This document shows positions 26,272 to 35,366 of a stretch of DNA of 64,000 bases, one piece after another. This DNA is from Pseudomonas sp. ICMP22404 (GTDB lineage: Bacteria > Pseudomonadota > Gammaproteobacteria > Pseudomonadales > Pseudomonadaceae): the NCBI RefSeq assembly GCF_006227205.1, contig NZ_VCNG01000006.1:124001-188000 (forward strand). The letters run 5' to 3'. Under the pieces are notes generated by a model that did not search any database, was not told the DNA's origin, and saw only the letters and a program-made list of their open reading frames with translations. Numbering within the stretch: the first letter of the stretch is position 1; each line of letters opens with the position of its first letter. Made by a program: the position numbers and the translations under genes.

Positions 26272-26649
26272 TCAAGAAAGAATGCTTCTGACCTTGTCGC
26301 GTAGCTGATCAATGGAAAAAGGCTTGCCGATCACCGCCATGCTTTCCGGCACGTCGACGCTTTCGGCATAGCCGCTGGCGAACAGGACCGGCAGCCCAGG
26401 CCGTACCAGGCGGGCCTGCTTGGCCAGCTCGCGGCCGTCCATCACCGGCAGGCCTATGTCCGTCATCATCAGCTCGATCGGTTGATCCATGTTGCGCAGG
26501 TAGTCCAGCGCCTGCTCACAACCGTCCGCTTCGAGCACCCTGTATTCCAGTTCTTCCAGGACATCAACGATCAACATCCGGACGATGTCGTCGTCTTCGA
26601 CTACCAGAACGGTGGTGGCGGTGACAGGGGCGGGGGTGGACATAGTCAT
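26272..26649 (-). CDS. Single-domain response regulator
   Basis: A 125-aa CheY-like receiver with no output domain. Acidic pocket VVEDDD, phospho-acceptor Asp in MMTDIGLPVMDG, the Ser in LFASGYAES and the Lys in VIGKPF are all present. It is divergent from the large hybrid kinase and is a plausible phosphate acceptor for it. Start at 26649; an ATG six bases later is an alternative. Confidence 0.9.
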   Translation of the reverse strand: MTMSTPAPVTATTVLVVEDDDIVRMLIVDVLEELEYRVLEADGCEQALDYLRNMDQPIELMMTDIGLPVMDGRELAKQARLVRPGLPVLFASGYAESVDVPESMAVIGKPFSIDQLRDKVRSILS

Positions 26650-26732
26650 TATTCTCAGAAGAAAAAATCGGGAAGGGCGAAAAGGGTCTCATGCATGAGT
26701 AAGTAGCGAGGCGACACAAGTTCCCGAGCCTG

Positions 26733-26759
26733 TACAAGAAAGGATCTATAGTACAAGAG
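26733..26759. promoter_or_regulatory. Perfect direct repeat GTACAAGA in the divergent control region
   Basis: GTACAAGA occurs at 26733-26740 and 26752-26759, 19 bp apart, between the divergent response regulator and hybrid kinase genes. Each sits in a TGTACA/AGTACA context. Probably a regulator site; the regulator is unknown. Confidence 0.4.
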
Positions 26760-26897
26760 CTGACAAGGATAGTCGCTTCCTTGCTACGGGATTGGCCGTT
26801 GTGGGAATTGTGCCTTTGACTTTGTCAGAAATGTGGATCCAGTCCGTGTCTTTCGGGCAAACTCCATGGTTTTCAACTGTTCGCCAAGGCCTTTTCC

Positions 26898-29800
26898 ATG
26901 ACTCCTTCGTCTTCGGTTGACGAGCAAAGCTTTCGCAAACTCCTGAGCCGTAATATCAGCCTGCCGCTGGGCATAGGCGCCCTCAGCGCGGTGTTTTTCA
27001 TTGTGCTGATCACTTATCTGCTGTCGGTGATCCAGTGGGTCGGGCACAGCGATCGGGTGATCAGTAATGCCAATGAAGCCATCAAGCTGAGCGTGGACCT
27101 GGAGACCGGCATGCGCGGTTATCTCCTGAGTGGGGATGAGCACTTCCTCGACCCCTATGAGATCGCCAGGCCGCGTATTGCCGTCGCGCTTGAGACATTG
27201 CTGGAATTGACAGCCGACAACCCCATCCAGACCGAACGCTTGCGCAAGGTGCAAGCGCTCCAGACGGAGTGGGCCAATTACGCCCAGAGCATGATCGACC
27301 TGCAACGCAGCAGCGGCGATTATCGGGGAGCGGTGAAGGCCGGGCGCGGCAAGCGCCTGACGGATGAAATCCGCAAGACCTTTGAAGACATCGTCGACAC
27401 CGAGCAGCAATTGCGTACGACGCGCAACGAAGAGGTGCGCTCCACCACGGTCTGGAGCATTACCCTCTATTTGCTGTTCGTTGCCGCCGTCAGCGGATTG
27501 CTGGCCTATGTCGGACGACGAGATCTGTTGAGCCTGTCCAACAGTTACGGCGCCAGCCTGCGGATACAGCAAGAGAGTGCCTTGCACCTGGAGAAACAGG
27601 CCTGGCTGCGCAATGGCCAGACCCAATTGGCCGAGCAGGTGCTGGGGCAACTGACCCTGAACCTGTTGGGGCGCAATATCCTGCAGTTCTGCGCCAAGTA
27701 CCTCGACACCGTCGTTGCCGCGCTGTACGCGCGGGAGGAAAACGGTGTGCTCAAGCGGGTGGCCACCTACGGTCTTTCCCGGGAGGAGGACGAACAGCAC
27801 CAAATGATTGTTGCCGGTGAAGGCATCGTCGGCCAGGCCGTGCAGCAGGGGCGTCTTATTCGTCTGGACCCTGTACCCGACGATTACCTGAAAGTCAGTT
27901 CGGGGCTGGGGCAGGGCTTGCCCAACAGCGTGGTGGTGGTGCCGACCAGCGATGACGACCGGATCAACGGCGTCATCGAACTGGGCTTCCTGCGGCCGTT
28001 GACCGAGCGTGACATCGAGTTGCTGGAACTGATTGCAGGTAATGTCGGCACCTCCATCGAAGCCGCCCGCTACCGGCAGCGCTTGCAGGAGGTACTGGCG
28101 GAAACCCAGCAATTGAACGAAGAACTGCAGGTCCAGCAGGAAGAGCTCAAGACCGCCAACGAAGAGCTAGAGGAGCAGTCGCGCATTCTCAAGGAGTCCC
28201 AGGTCCACCTGGAGGCCCAGCAGCAGGAACTGGAGCAGACCAACGAGCAACTGGCCGAGCAACGCGACGCCATGGACCAGAAGAACAACGAGCTGAACCT
28301 GGCCCAGCTCCAGCTGCAGGAACGCGCTGAAGAGTTGCAGCGTTCGAGCAAGTACAAGTCCGAGTTCCTCGCCAACATGTCCCACGAATTGCGCACGCCG
28401 CTCAACAGTTCGCTGATCCTGTCCAAGTTGTTGGCGGAGAATCCGCAGAATAATCTGAGCGAGGAGCAGGTCAAGTTTGCCGAATCGATCTACTCCGCCG
28501 GCAATGACCTGCTCAACCTGATCAACGACATCCTCGACATTTCCAAGGTCGAGGCCGGCAAGCTGGAGGTGCGTCCGGAAAACACGGGCGTGTCGCGCCT
28601 GGTGGAAGGTCTGCGCGACATGTTCAAGCCGCTGGCGGCCGACAAGGGCCTGGGCTTCGACGTCCAGGTGCTGCCCGACGCGCCAGCGATGCTGTACACC
28701 GACCGCCAGCGTCTGGAACAGGTACTCAAGAACCTGTTGTCCAACGCAGTGAAGTTCACCGAGCAAGGCACCGTGAGCCTGTCCGTGGCCGGCCAGCCGG
28801 GTTCAGGCATCGCCTTCATGGTGCGGGATTCGGGCATCGGTATTTCCCCCGATCAGCAGCAGAGCATCTTCGAGGCATTCCGCCAGGCTGATGGCACCAC
28901 CAATCGCCGTTACGGCGGTACTGGCCTGGGGCTGTCGATCTCCCGGGACCTGGCGGCGTTGCTGGGCGGCTCGATCTCCGTGTCCAGCGCGCCGGGGCAG
29001 GGCAGTGTGTTCACCCTGGTGTTGCCTGAGCGTTATGTCGAGCCTGGGGATACACCGGTGGAGCCGCGGACCTTCACGCCAACGGCCACTGTGCCGGCCT
29101 CCATCACCGATGTGCCGGCCGCTACACCGGCACCCTTGGTTGCCCAGGTGGACCTTCCCATTGCCCGCTTCGCCGATGACCGGGACAAGGCGCCGTTCGA
29201 CGGCCGTTGCATCCTGGTGATCGAAGACGAGCCCAAGTTCGCCCGGATCCTTTTCGACCTCGCCCATGAACTGGGTTACCAATGCCTGGTAGCCCACGGC
29301 GCCGACGAAGGCTTTGACCTGGCCTCGCAGCTGGGCCCCGACGCCATCCTGCTGGACATGCGCCTGCCTGATCATTCCGGGCTGACGGTGTTGCAACGGC
29401 TCAAGGAACGGGCCGAGACCCGGCATATCCCGGTGCACGTGATTTCTGTCGAAGACCGCGTCGAAGCCGCGATGCACATGGGCGCCATCGGCTATGCGGT
29501 CAAACCGACCACCCGCGAAGAGCTCAAGGATGTATTCGCCCGCCTGGAAGCGAAGCTGACCCAGAAGGTCAAGCGAGTGTTGCTGGTGGAGGACGACGAC
29601 CTGCAGCGCGACAGCATTACCCGCCTGATCGGCGACGAGGACATCGAGATCACCGCCGTCGGCCTGGCCCAGCAGGCTTTGGATCTGCTGCGGACCAACG
29701 TCTACGATTGCATGGTCATCGATCTGAAACTGCCGGATATGCTGGGCAATGATCTGCTCAAGCGCATGTCCACCGAAGAGATCTGCTCATTCCCGCCGGT

Positions 29801-30386
29801 GATTGTCTACACCGGACGCAACCTGACCCGCGACGAAGAGGCCGAGCTGCGCAAGTATTCGCGCTCGATCATCATCAAGGGCGCCCGCTCGCCAGAACGT
29901 CTGCTGGACGAGGTGACACTCTTTTTGCACAAAGTCGAATCCCGGTTGTCCCATGAACGGCAGCGAATGCTCCAGACAGCCCGCAGCCGGGACAAAGTGT
30001 TCGAAGGCCGCAAGGTGTTGCTGGTGGACGACGATGTGCGCAACATCTTTGCACTGACCAGCGCCCTGGAGGCAAAAGGGGCGGTCGTGGTCATCGGCCG
30101 TAATGGCTACGAAGCGATCGAACGCCTCAATGAGGTGGAAGACATCGACCTGGTGCTGATGGACGTGATGATGCCGGAAATGGACGGTTTCGAAGCCACT
30201 GCGCGAATCCGCAAGGACCCGCGCTGGCGCAAGTTGCCTATCATCGCCGTGACGGCCAAGGCCATGAAGGATGATCAGGAGCGGTGCATCGCCGCCGGCT
30301 CCAACGACTACCTGGCCAAACCGATTGACCTCGATCGCCTGTTTTCGCTGATTCGCGTGTGGTTGCCGAATATGGAAAGAATTTAG
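26898..30386 (+). CDS. CHASE3-GAF hybrid histidine kinase with three receivers
   Basis: A 1162-aa inner-membrane sensor. Two membrane helices (about residues 22-44 and 185-205) flank a periplasmic CHASE3 domain. A GAF domain follows at about 240-390, then a coiled coil (about 395-485) and HisKA with SHELRTPLN (His496). The HATPase has the N box NAVKF, DSGIGI and GGTGLGLSIS. Three receivers carry phospho-acceptors D820 (LLDMRLPD), D942 (VIDLKLPD) and D1089 (LMDVMMPE). The cheR-like gene overlaps its stop by one base and cheB-like and further kinase genes follow in the same manner, so they form one translationally coupled signalling operon. Confidence 0.95.
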   Translation: MTPSSSVDEQSFRKLLSRNISLPLGIGALSAVFFIVLITYLLSVIQWVGHSDRVISNANEAIKLSVDLETGMRGYLLSGDEHFLDPYEIARPRIAVALETLLELTADNPIQTERLRKVQALQTEWANYAQSMIDLQRSSGDYRGAVKAGRGKRLTDEIRKTFEDIVDTEQQLRTTRNEEVRSTTVWSITLYLLFVAAVSGLLAYVGRRDLLSLSNSYGASLRIQQESALHLEKQAWLRNGQTQLAEQVLGQLTLNLLGRNILQFCAKYLDTVVAALYAREENGVLKRVATYGLSREEDEQHQMIVAGEGIVGQAVQQGRLIRLDPVPDDYLKVSSGLGQGLPNSVVVVPTSDDDRINGVIELGFLRPLTERDIELLELIAGNVGTSIEAARYRQRLQEVLAETQQLNEELQVQQEELKTANEELEEQSRILKESQVHLEAQQQELEQTNEQLAEQRDAMDQKNNELNLAQLQLQERAEELQRSSKYKSEFLANMSHELRTPLNSSLILSKLLAENPQNNLSEEQVKFAESIYSAGNDLLNLINDILDISKVEAGKLEVRPENTGVSRLVEGLRDMFKPLAADKGLGFDVQVLPDAPAMLYTDRQRLEQVLKNLLSNAVKFTEQGTVSLSVAGQPGSGIAFMVRDSGIGISPDQQQSIFEAFRQADGTTNRRYGGTGLGLSISRDLAALLGGSISVSSAPGQGSVFTLVLPERYVEPGDTPVEPRTFTPTATVPASITDVPAATPAPLVAQVDLPIARFADDRDKAPFDGRCILVIEDEPKFARILFDLAHELGYQCLVAHGADEGFDLASQLGPDAILLDMRLPDHSGLTVLQRLKERAETRHIPVHVISVEDRVEAAMHMGAIGYAVKPTTREELKDVFARLEAKLTQKVKRVLLVEDDDLQRDSITRLIGDEDIEITAVGLAQQALDLLRTNVYDCMVIDLKLPDMLGNDLLKRMSTEEICSFPPVIVYTGRNLTRDEEAELRKYSRSIIIKGARSPERLLDEVTLFLHKVESRLSHERQRMLQTARSRDKVFEGRKVLLVDDDVRNIFALTSALEAKGAVVVIGRNGYEAIERLNEVEDIDLVLMDVMMPEMDGFEATARIRKDPRWRKLPIIAVTAKAMKDDQERCIAAGSNDYLAKPIDLDRLFSLIRVWLPNMERI

Positions 30387-31201
30387 TGGAAAGAGACACC
30401 GACATTGAACTGCGTTTGTTGATCGAGGCGATCTACCTCAAATACAGCTACGACTTCAGGGATTACTCCGGCGCCTCCATCAAGCGCCGGGTCCTCCATG
30501 CGCTGAGCCAGTTCGAGTGCCGAACCATCTCGGCACTCCAGGAGCGTGTGCTGCACGATCCGGGCATGTTCATGCAGTTGCTGCAGTTGCTGACGATTCC
30601 CGTCAGCGAGATGTTCCGCGACCCCTCGCACTTCCTGGCAATTCGCCAGGAAGTGGTGCCGCTGCTCAAGACCTACCCGTCGCTCAAAATCTGGATTGCG
30701 GGCTGCAGCACAGGGGAGGAGGTCTATTCCATGGCGATTCTGCTGCGTGAAGAGGGGCTGTTGGACCGCACGCTCATCTATGCGACCGACATCAACCCCA
30801 GATCGTTGGAGAAGGCCAAGCAGGGCATTTTTTCCCTGGAGAACGTGAGGGCCTATACCCAGAACTATCAGCAGGCCGGAGGACGGCGCTCGTTTGCTGA
30901 TTACTACACCGCCGCCTACGATTATGCGATGTTCGACAAGACCCTGCGTGAGAATGTGACCTTTGCCGATCACAGCCTGGCGACGGACAGCGTCTTTTCA
31001 GAGACTCAATTAATTTCTTGTCGTAATGTATTGATATATTTCAATAAAAAACTGCAAGATCGCGCGTTCGGACTGTTTCATGAGTCCCTGTGTCACCGTG
31101 GTTTTCTTGTGCTGGGCAGCAAGGAGACGCTGGACTTCTCGGTGTTCGGCAAGCAATTCGAGCCGTTGGTCAAACAGGAACGGATCTATCGCAAGCTATG
31201 A
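30386..31201 (+). CDS. CheR-type protein methyltransferase
   Basis: A 271-aa SAM-dependent methyltransferase. The N-terminal CheR domain (YSGASIKRRVLHALSQFE) precedes the SAM fold (IWIAGCSTGEEVYSMAILL, YATDINPRSLEKA, LISCRNVLIYFN). The GTG at 30386 is chosen because it overlaps the kinase stop (TAGTG) and has GGAAAGAA upstream. No methyl-accepting chemotaxis protein is nearby, so the methylation target may be the adjacent kinase or a distant receptor. Confidence 0.9.
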   Translation: MERDTDIELRLLIEAIYLKYSYDFRDYSGASIKRRVLHALSQFECRTISALQERVLHDPGMFMQLLQLLTIPVSEMFRDPSHFLAIRQEVVPLLKTYPSLKIWIAGCSTGEEVYSMAILLREEGLLDRTLIYATDINPRSLEKAKQGIFSLENVRAYTQNYQQAGGRRSFADYYTAAYDYAMFDKTLRENVTFADHSLATDSVFSETQLISCRNVLIYFNKKLQDRAFGLFHESLCHRGFLVLGSKETLDFSVFGKQFEPLVKQERIYRKL

Positions 31202-31785
31202 GCCAGACAACGGACAGACCCGGACCCGCAATAGAAGCTATTGCCGTTGGTGTATCCGCCGGTGGTGTGGAGGCGCTGCTCAGGCTGTTCGGGCAACTGC
31301 GCAAGGGCTTCCGCTTGCCTGTCCTGGTAGTGCTGCATCTGCCCAACGAGCGCCACAGCCAGTTGGCACAAGTCCTTGGTCATCGCCTGGCGATACCGGT
31401 GGAAGAGGCTCGGGACAAACAGGATATTCAAGCCGGCACCCTGTATGTCGCCGCACCTGGCTACCATTTGTCGGTCGAGGCCGATCGCAGCCTGTCGTTG
31501 AGCCTGGAGGAGCCGGTGCACCATTCCCGGCCGTCCATCGACGTCCTGTTCGAATCGGCCGCCGACGTCTACGGCTCGAACCTGCTGGCGATCGTGCTGA
31601 CCGGGGCCAACGACGATGGCGCCCGGGGCCTGGCCAGGGTCAAGGAACTGGGCGGAATCACCGTCGTCCAAGACCCCGCCGAAGCTCAGGTTTCGACCAT
31701 GCCGGAAGCCGCGCTGGCCCTGCACGAGCCCGACCATATCCTCACTTTACAAGGCATCGGCCAATTGTTGGCCGGGCTGGAATGA
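31198..31785 (+). CDS. CheB-type methylesterase without receiver domain
   Basis: A 195-aa CheB catalytic domain alone. The catalytic Ser is in VGVSAGGVEAL, the His in VVLHLPNERHSQ and the Asp in IVLTGANDDGARG. The usual N-terminal receiver is missing, so its activity is not phosphorylation-gated in cis. ATGA overlap with the cheR-like gene and ATGA overlap with the following receiver-kinase show tight coupling. Confidence 0.9.
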   Translation: MSQTTDRPGPAIEAIAVGVSAGGVEALLRLFGQLRKGFRLPVLVVLHLPNERHSQLAQVLGHRLAIPVEEARDKQDIQAGTLYVAAPGYHLSVEADRSLSLSLEEPVHHSRPSIDVLFESAADVYGSNLLAIVLTGANDDGARGLARVKELGGITVVQDPAEAQVSTMPEAALALHEPDHILTLQGIGQLLAGLE

Positions 31786-33071
31786 ACCACATGCCAAGAG
31801 ATATTCAAGCCAAACTGCTGATCGTCGATGATCTGCCGGAGAATCTGTTGGCGCTGGAAGCCCTGATCAAGGGGGACGACCGCAAGGTCTACAAGGCTCA
31901 GTCGGCCGACCAGGCGTTGTCCCTGCTGCTGCAACATGACTTTGCCCTGGCCATCATCGACGTACAGATGCCGGACATGAACGGCTTCGAGCTGGCCGAG
32001 CTGATGCGGGGCACGGAGAAGACCCGTAGCATTCCGATCATTTTTGTCAGCGCCGCCGGCCGGGAACGCAACTATGCCTTTACCGGTTATGAAAACGGTG
32101 CGGTGGACTTTCTGCACAAGCCACTGGACACCCATGCGGTCAAGAGCAAGGTCAATGTGTTCGTGGAACTCCATCGCCAGAAGAGGGCGGTGAAGGAACA
32201 GGTCGTCGCCCTGGAGCAGAGTCGCCGGGAACAGGAAGTGCTGCTTCAGCAGTTGCAGGCCACCCGCAGCGAACTGGAGCAGGCGGTGCGTATGCGTGAC
32301 GACTTCATGTCGATCGTCGCCCATGAGGTGCGCACGCCCCTCAACGGCCTGATTCTCGAGACACAACTGCGCAAGATGCATCTGGCTCGGGACAACGCCG
32401 CCGCGTTCAGCCTGGACAAGGTCAAGGCTATGGTCGAGCGCGACGAGCGGCAGATCAAGAGCCTGATCCGACTGATCGAGGACATGCTGGATGTATCACG
32501 CATTCGTACCGGCAAGTTGTCCATCCGACCGACCCGTTTCAACCTCTCGGCCTTGGTGGAAAACCTCTTGCGCAATTTCCAACCGCAGATCGTGGCTGCC
32601 GAATGCGCGTTGAATTACACCGCCGAGCCTTCGGTTGAAGGGCTCTGGGATGAGTTTCGGATCGAGCAAGTGGTGTCGAACCTGCTGACCAACGCGTTGC
32701 GCTATGGGGGCAAGAGCCCGATCGATGTGCGCGTCTACAAGACGCCCGAGCACGCCTGTATCGAGGTCCAGGACCGCGGCATCGGTATCAGCGAGGAGAA
32801 CCAGAAACGCATCTTCCAGCAGTTCGAGCGGGTGACCTCCAAGGCGGTCGCCTCCGGCTTGGGGTTGGGCTTGTTCATTTCCGAGCAGATCGTCACCGCC
32901 CATGGAGGGACCATCACGGTCAATAGCCGCATCAACGAAGGCGCGTTATTCCGTGTTTGCTTGCCCTTGCAGCTCTCCGTCCTTCCAAAAAACGTCGCAT
33001 TGACGCAACCTCTGAATGACCCTACGGTCGTATCAGCAGCTATTGATCGAACGAAGGCTTCCCATGAGTGA
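31782..33071 (+). CDS. Receiver-histidine kinase
   Basis: A 429-aa soluble protein with the receiver first (residues about 10-125, phospho-acceptor in LAIIDVQMPDMNG). A coiled coil is followed by HisKA with VAHEVRTPLN and an HATPase with NLLTNALRYGG, DRGIGI and GLGLGLFISE. It lacks membrane segments and would relay signals from another kinase. Start by ATGA overlap with the cheB-like gene. Confidence 0.9.
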   Translation: MNHMPRDIQAKLLIVDDLPENLLALEALIKGDDRKVYKAQSADQALSLLLQHDFALAIIDVQMPDMNGFELAELMRGTEKTRSIPIIFVSAAGRERNYAFTGYENGAVDFLHKPLDTHAVKSKVNVFVELHRQKRAVKEQVVALEQSRREQEVLLQQLQATRSELEQAVRMRDDFMSIVAHEVRTPLNGLILETQLRKMHLARDNAAAFSLDKVKAMVERDERQIKSLIRLIEDMLDVSRIRTGKLSIRPTRFNLSALVENLLRNFQPQIVAAECALNYTAEPSVEGLWDEFRIEQVVSNLLTNALRYGGKSPIDVRVYKTPEHACIEVQDRGIGISEENQKRIFQQFERVTSKAVASGLGLGLFISEQIVTAHGGTITVNSRINEGALFRVCLPLQLSVLPKNVALTQPLNDPTVVSAAIDRTKASHE

Positions 33072-33441
33072 AGATGCGCAAGATGTTGTACTGGTCGTCG
33101 AGGATGATCCGTCGATCATGATGGTATTGTCCACCTACCTGTCAGGGGTGGGGTACAGGGTGCTGCAGGCCGAAAATGGTGATAAGGCCTTCGAAATCCT
33201 GGCAAGCAAGCCCCACCTGGACATGATGATCACCGACTTCCGACTGCCGGGCGGTATTTCCGGGGTGCAGATCGCCGAACCCGCGGTCAAGCTGCGTCCT
33301 GAGCTGAAGGTGATCTTCATCAGCGGTTACGCCCAGGAAGTGCGCGACACCGACAGCCCCATCACCCGCCAGGCGCCGATCCTGGACAAGCCGTTCGACC
33401 TGGACGAATTGCAGGGCATCATGCGCTCGATGTTGTCCTGA
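33064..33441 (+). CDS. Single-domain response regulator
   Basis: A 125-aa CheY-like receiver (VVEDDPS, MMITDFRLPGG, FISGYA, ILDKPF). It overlaps the end of the receiver-kinase gene by eight bases and ends the operon. It has no output domain. Confidence 0.88.
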   Translation: MSEDAQDVVLVVEDDPSIMMVLSTYLSGVGYRVLQAENGDKAFEILASKPHLDMMITDFRLPGGISGVQIAEPAVKLRPELKVIFISGYAQEVRDTDSPITRQAPILDKPFDLDELQGIMRSMLS

Positions 33442-33465
33442 CGCTGTTGAGTTCACCCCAACCCT

Positions 33466-33554
33466 TGTGGGAGCGAGCCTGCTCGCGATGACGGCGGCAC
33501 ATTCAACATTTCTGCGGTAGACATACCGCTATCGCGAGCAGGCTCGCTCCCACA
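33466..33554. repeat. REP pair (inverted)
   Basis: First of two tandem REP pairs between convergent signalling operons; same core as elsewhere. Confidence 0.88.
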
Positions 33555-33598
33555 CCGGGTCCTGCGGCGTATGCAGCTTCGTGTACGCCACAAAACCC

Positions 33599-33687
33599 TG
33601 TGGGAGCGAGCCTGCTCGCGATGACGATGGCGCATTCAACGTCTCTGAGGCAGACATACCGCATTCGCGAGCAGGCTGGCTCCCACA
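33599..33687. repeat. REP pair (inverted)
   Basis: Second REP pair, very similar to the one at 33466 including part of the loop (ATTCAAC, AGACATACCGC), so the two probably arose by local duplication. Confidence 0.88.
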
Positions 33688-33698
33688 TGGGATTCGAC

Positions 33699-35366
33699 TC
33701 AAGCCCCGATCATTTCCCGGACCTTGGCCGTCAACAGGTCAAAGGTGAACGGTTTCGTGATCATCTGCATGCCCTGGTCAAGGAAGCCCCCGCGTACCGC
33801 CGCATGCTCGGCGTAGCCGGTGATGAACAGCACCCGCAAGTCCGGGCGGATCTGCCGGCCGACTTCCGCCAGTTGCCGGCCGTTCATGCCTGGTAATCCC
33901 ACGTCGCTGATCAACAGATCGATGCGCTGGCCTGATTCGAGAATCGGCAACGCACCGTTGGCATCGCCGGCTTCGAGGAAGGCATAGCCCAGTTCGCCCA
34001 GTACCGAGCTGACCAGCACCCGGACTGCCGGATCGTCTTCGACGATCAGCACGGTCTCGCCGGCTTGCGCAGGAGCCGCGTGCTGGGGGGCGGCCAATGA
34101 TTCGGGGATTGCCTCGCCCAGGAAGCGTGGCAGATAAAGATTGACGGTGGTGCCTTTGCCGACATCACTGTCGATTGCCACGTGGCCACGGGATTGCTTG
34201 CTGAATCCATAGATCATCGACAGGCCCAGCCCAGTGCCCTGGCCGATGGGCTTGGTGGTGAAAAATGGATCGAACGCGCGATTGACGACTGATTCGGGCA
34301 TGCCACACCCACTGTCCTGCACACTCAGCACCACATAGTCGCCGGGCTCCAGGTTGGTGTACGCGTCGGTGAAACCGGCATCCAGATGTGTGTTGAACGT
34401 GCGCACCACCAGCATTCCGCCTTCCGGCATGGCATCCCGCGCGTTGAGGACCAGGTTGAGCAGGGCACTTTCCAGTTGATTGGGATCGGCCTCGGCGATC
34501 CAGAGCTGGTCTTCCAGTTGCATGTCCAGCCGGATGCTCTCATTGAGGCTACGCTGCAACAGCTCCCCCATGGACAGCACCAGGGTGTTCATCTGCACGG
34601 CCTTGGAGTCCAGGGACTGGCGCCGGGAGAAAGCCAGCAAGCGATGGGTCAGGCCGGCTGCGCGGTTGGCCGAGGTCACGCCCAGGTCGATCAGGCTGTC
34701 CAGGTCTTCGGTGCGGCCCCGTGCCAGACGTCTGCGCAACAGTTCGAGGCTGCCGATGATCCCGGTCAGCATGTTGTTGAAGTCGTGGGCGATACCGCCA
34801 GTCAGCTGGCCCACCGCTTCCATTTTCTGCGATTGGCGCAGGGCTTCTTCATTGTGGCGCAATTGAGCGGTGCGCTCTTCTACCTGTTGTTCAAGGGTTT
34901 CAAGGGTATTCTGCAGGCGCAGCTCGCTCTTGCTGAGATCGATCAGGCGTTCCCGGGCCTCGTATTGCCTTCGTCGACCGCGCAAGGCGGTGGTGACCAG
35001 GCTGACCAGGGTCACTGGATGAAAAGGGCGCTCCAGGAACGTCACGTTGCCCAGTTGCATGCCGATACGCGCCGCCGGGTTCTGTTCCGGACCACCATGA
35101 TGGGTCAGCAGGACGATGGGCAGGTCCGACCATGCCGGCTGTTGTTCAATCTGCTGGAACAATGTTTCCAGGTCGGGGCCCACCAAGGCTTCCGACGAGA
35201 TCACCAAAAGGCCGGCGCCATGCTCGAGCTCGTTGCACAATTGCCCCAGATGGCGACAAATGAGGCCGGTGAACCCGGCTTCATTGAGGATCATCATGGC
35301 GATCTGGCTGTCCCGTCCCAGCGGCGCGAGGATCAGCGCCCGCTCCGACAGGGGCTCGACCAACAT
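33699..35366 (-). CDS. Hybrid histidine kinase with degenerate N-terminal receiver
   Basis: A 555-aa soluble kinase. Residues 1-130 have a receiver-like fold, but the position of the phospho-acceptor reads LLVISSEAL with no Asp. A coiled coil leads to HisKA with [11 protein letters not shown] (His194), then an HATPase ([28 protein letters not shown]) and a normal C-terminal receiver ([13 protein letters not shown]). The start ATG overlaps the kaiC-like stop (TGATG), so both are translationally coupled. Its membership in the HDFNN subgroup and the C-terminal receiver resemble many soluble Pseudomonas hybrid kinases. Confidence 0.9.
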   Translation of the reverse strand: MLVEPLSERALILAPLGRDSQIAMMILNEAGFTGLICRHLGQLCNELEHGAGLLVISSEALVGPDLETLFQQIEQQPAWSDLPIVLLTHHGGPEQNPAARIGMQLGNVTFLERPFHPVTLVSLVTTALRGRRRQYEARERLIDLSKSELRLQNTLETLEQQVEERTAQLRHNEEALRQSQKMEAVGQLTGGIAHDFNNMLTGIIGSLELLRRRLARGRTEDLDSLIDLGVTSANRAAGLTHRLLAFSRRQSLDSKAVQMNTLVLSMGELLQRSLNESIRLDMQLEDQLWIAEADPNQLESALLNLVLNARDAMPEGGMLVVRTFNTHLDAGFTDAYTNLEPGDYVVLSVQDSGCGMPESVVNRAFDPFFTTKPIGQGTGLGLSMIYGFSKQSRGHVAIDSDVGKGTTVNLYLPRFLGEAIPESLAAPQHAAPAQAGETVLIVEDDPAVRVLVSSVLGELGYAFLEAGDANGALPILESGQRIDLLISDVGLPGMNGRQLAEVGRQIRPDLRVLFITGYAEHAAVRGGFLDQGMQMITKPFTFDLLTAKVREMIGA

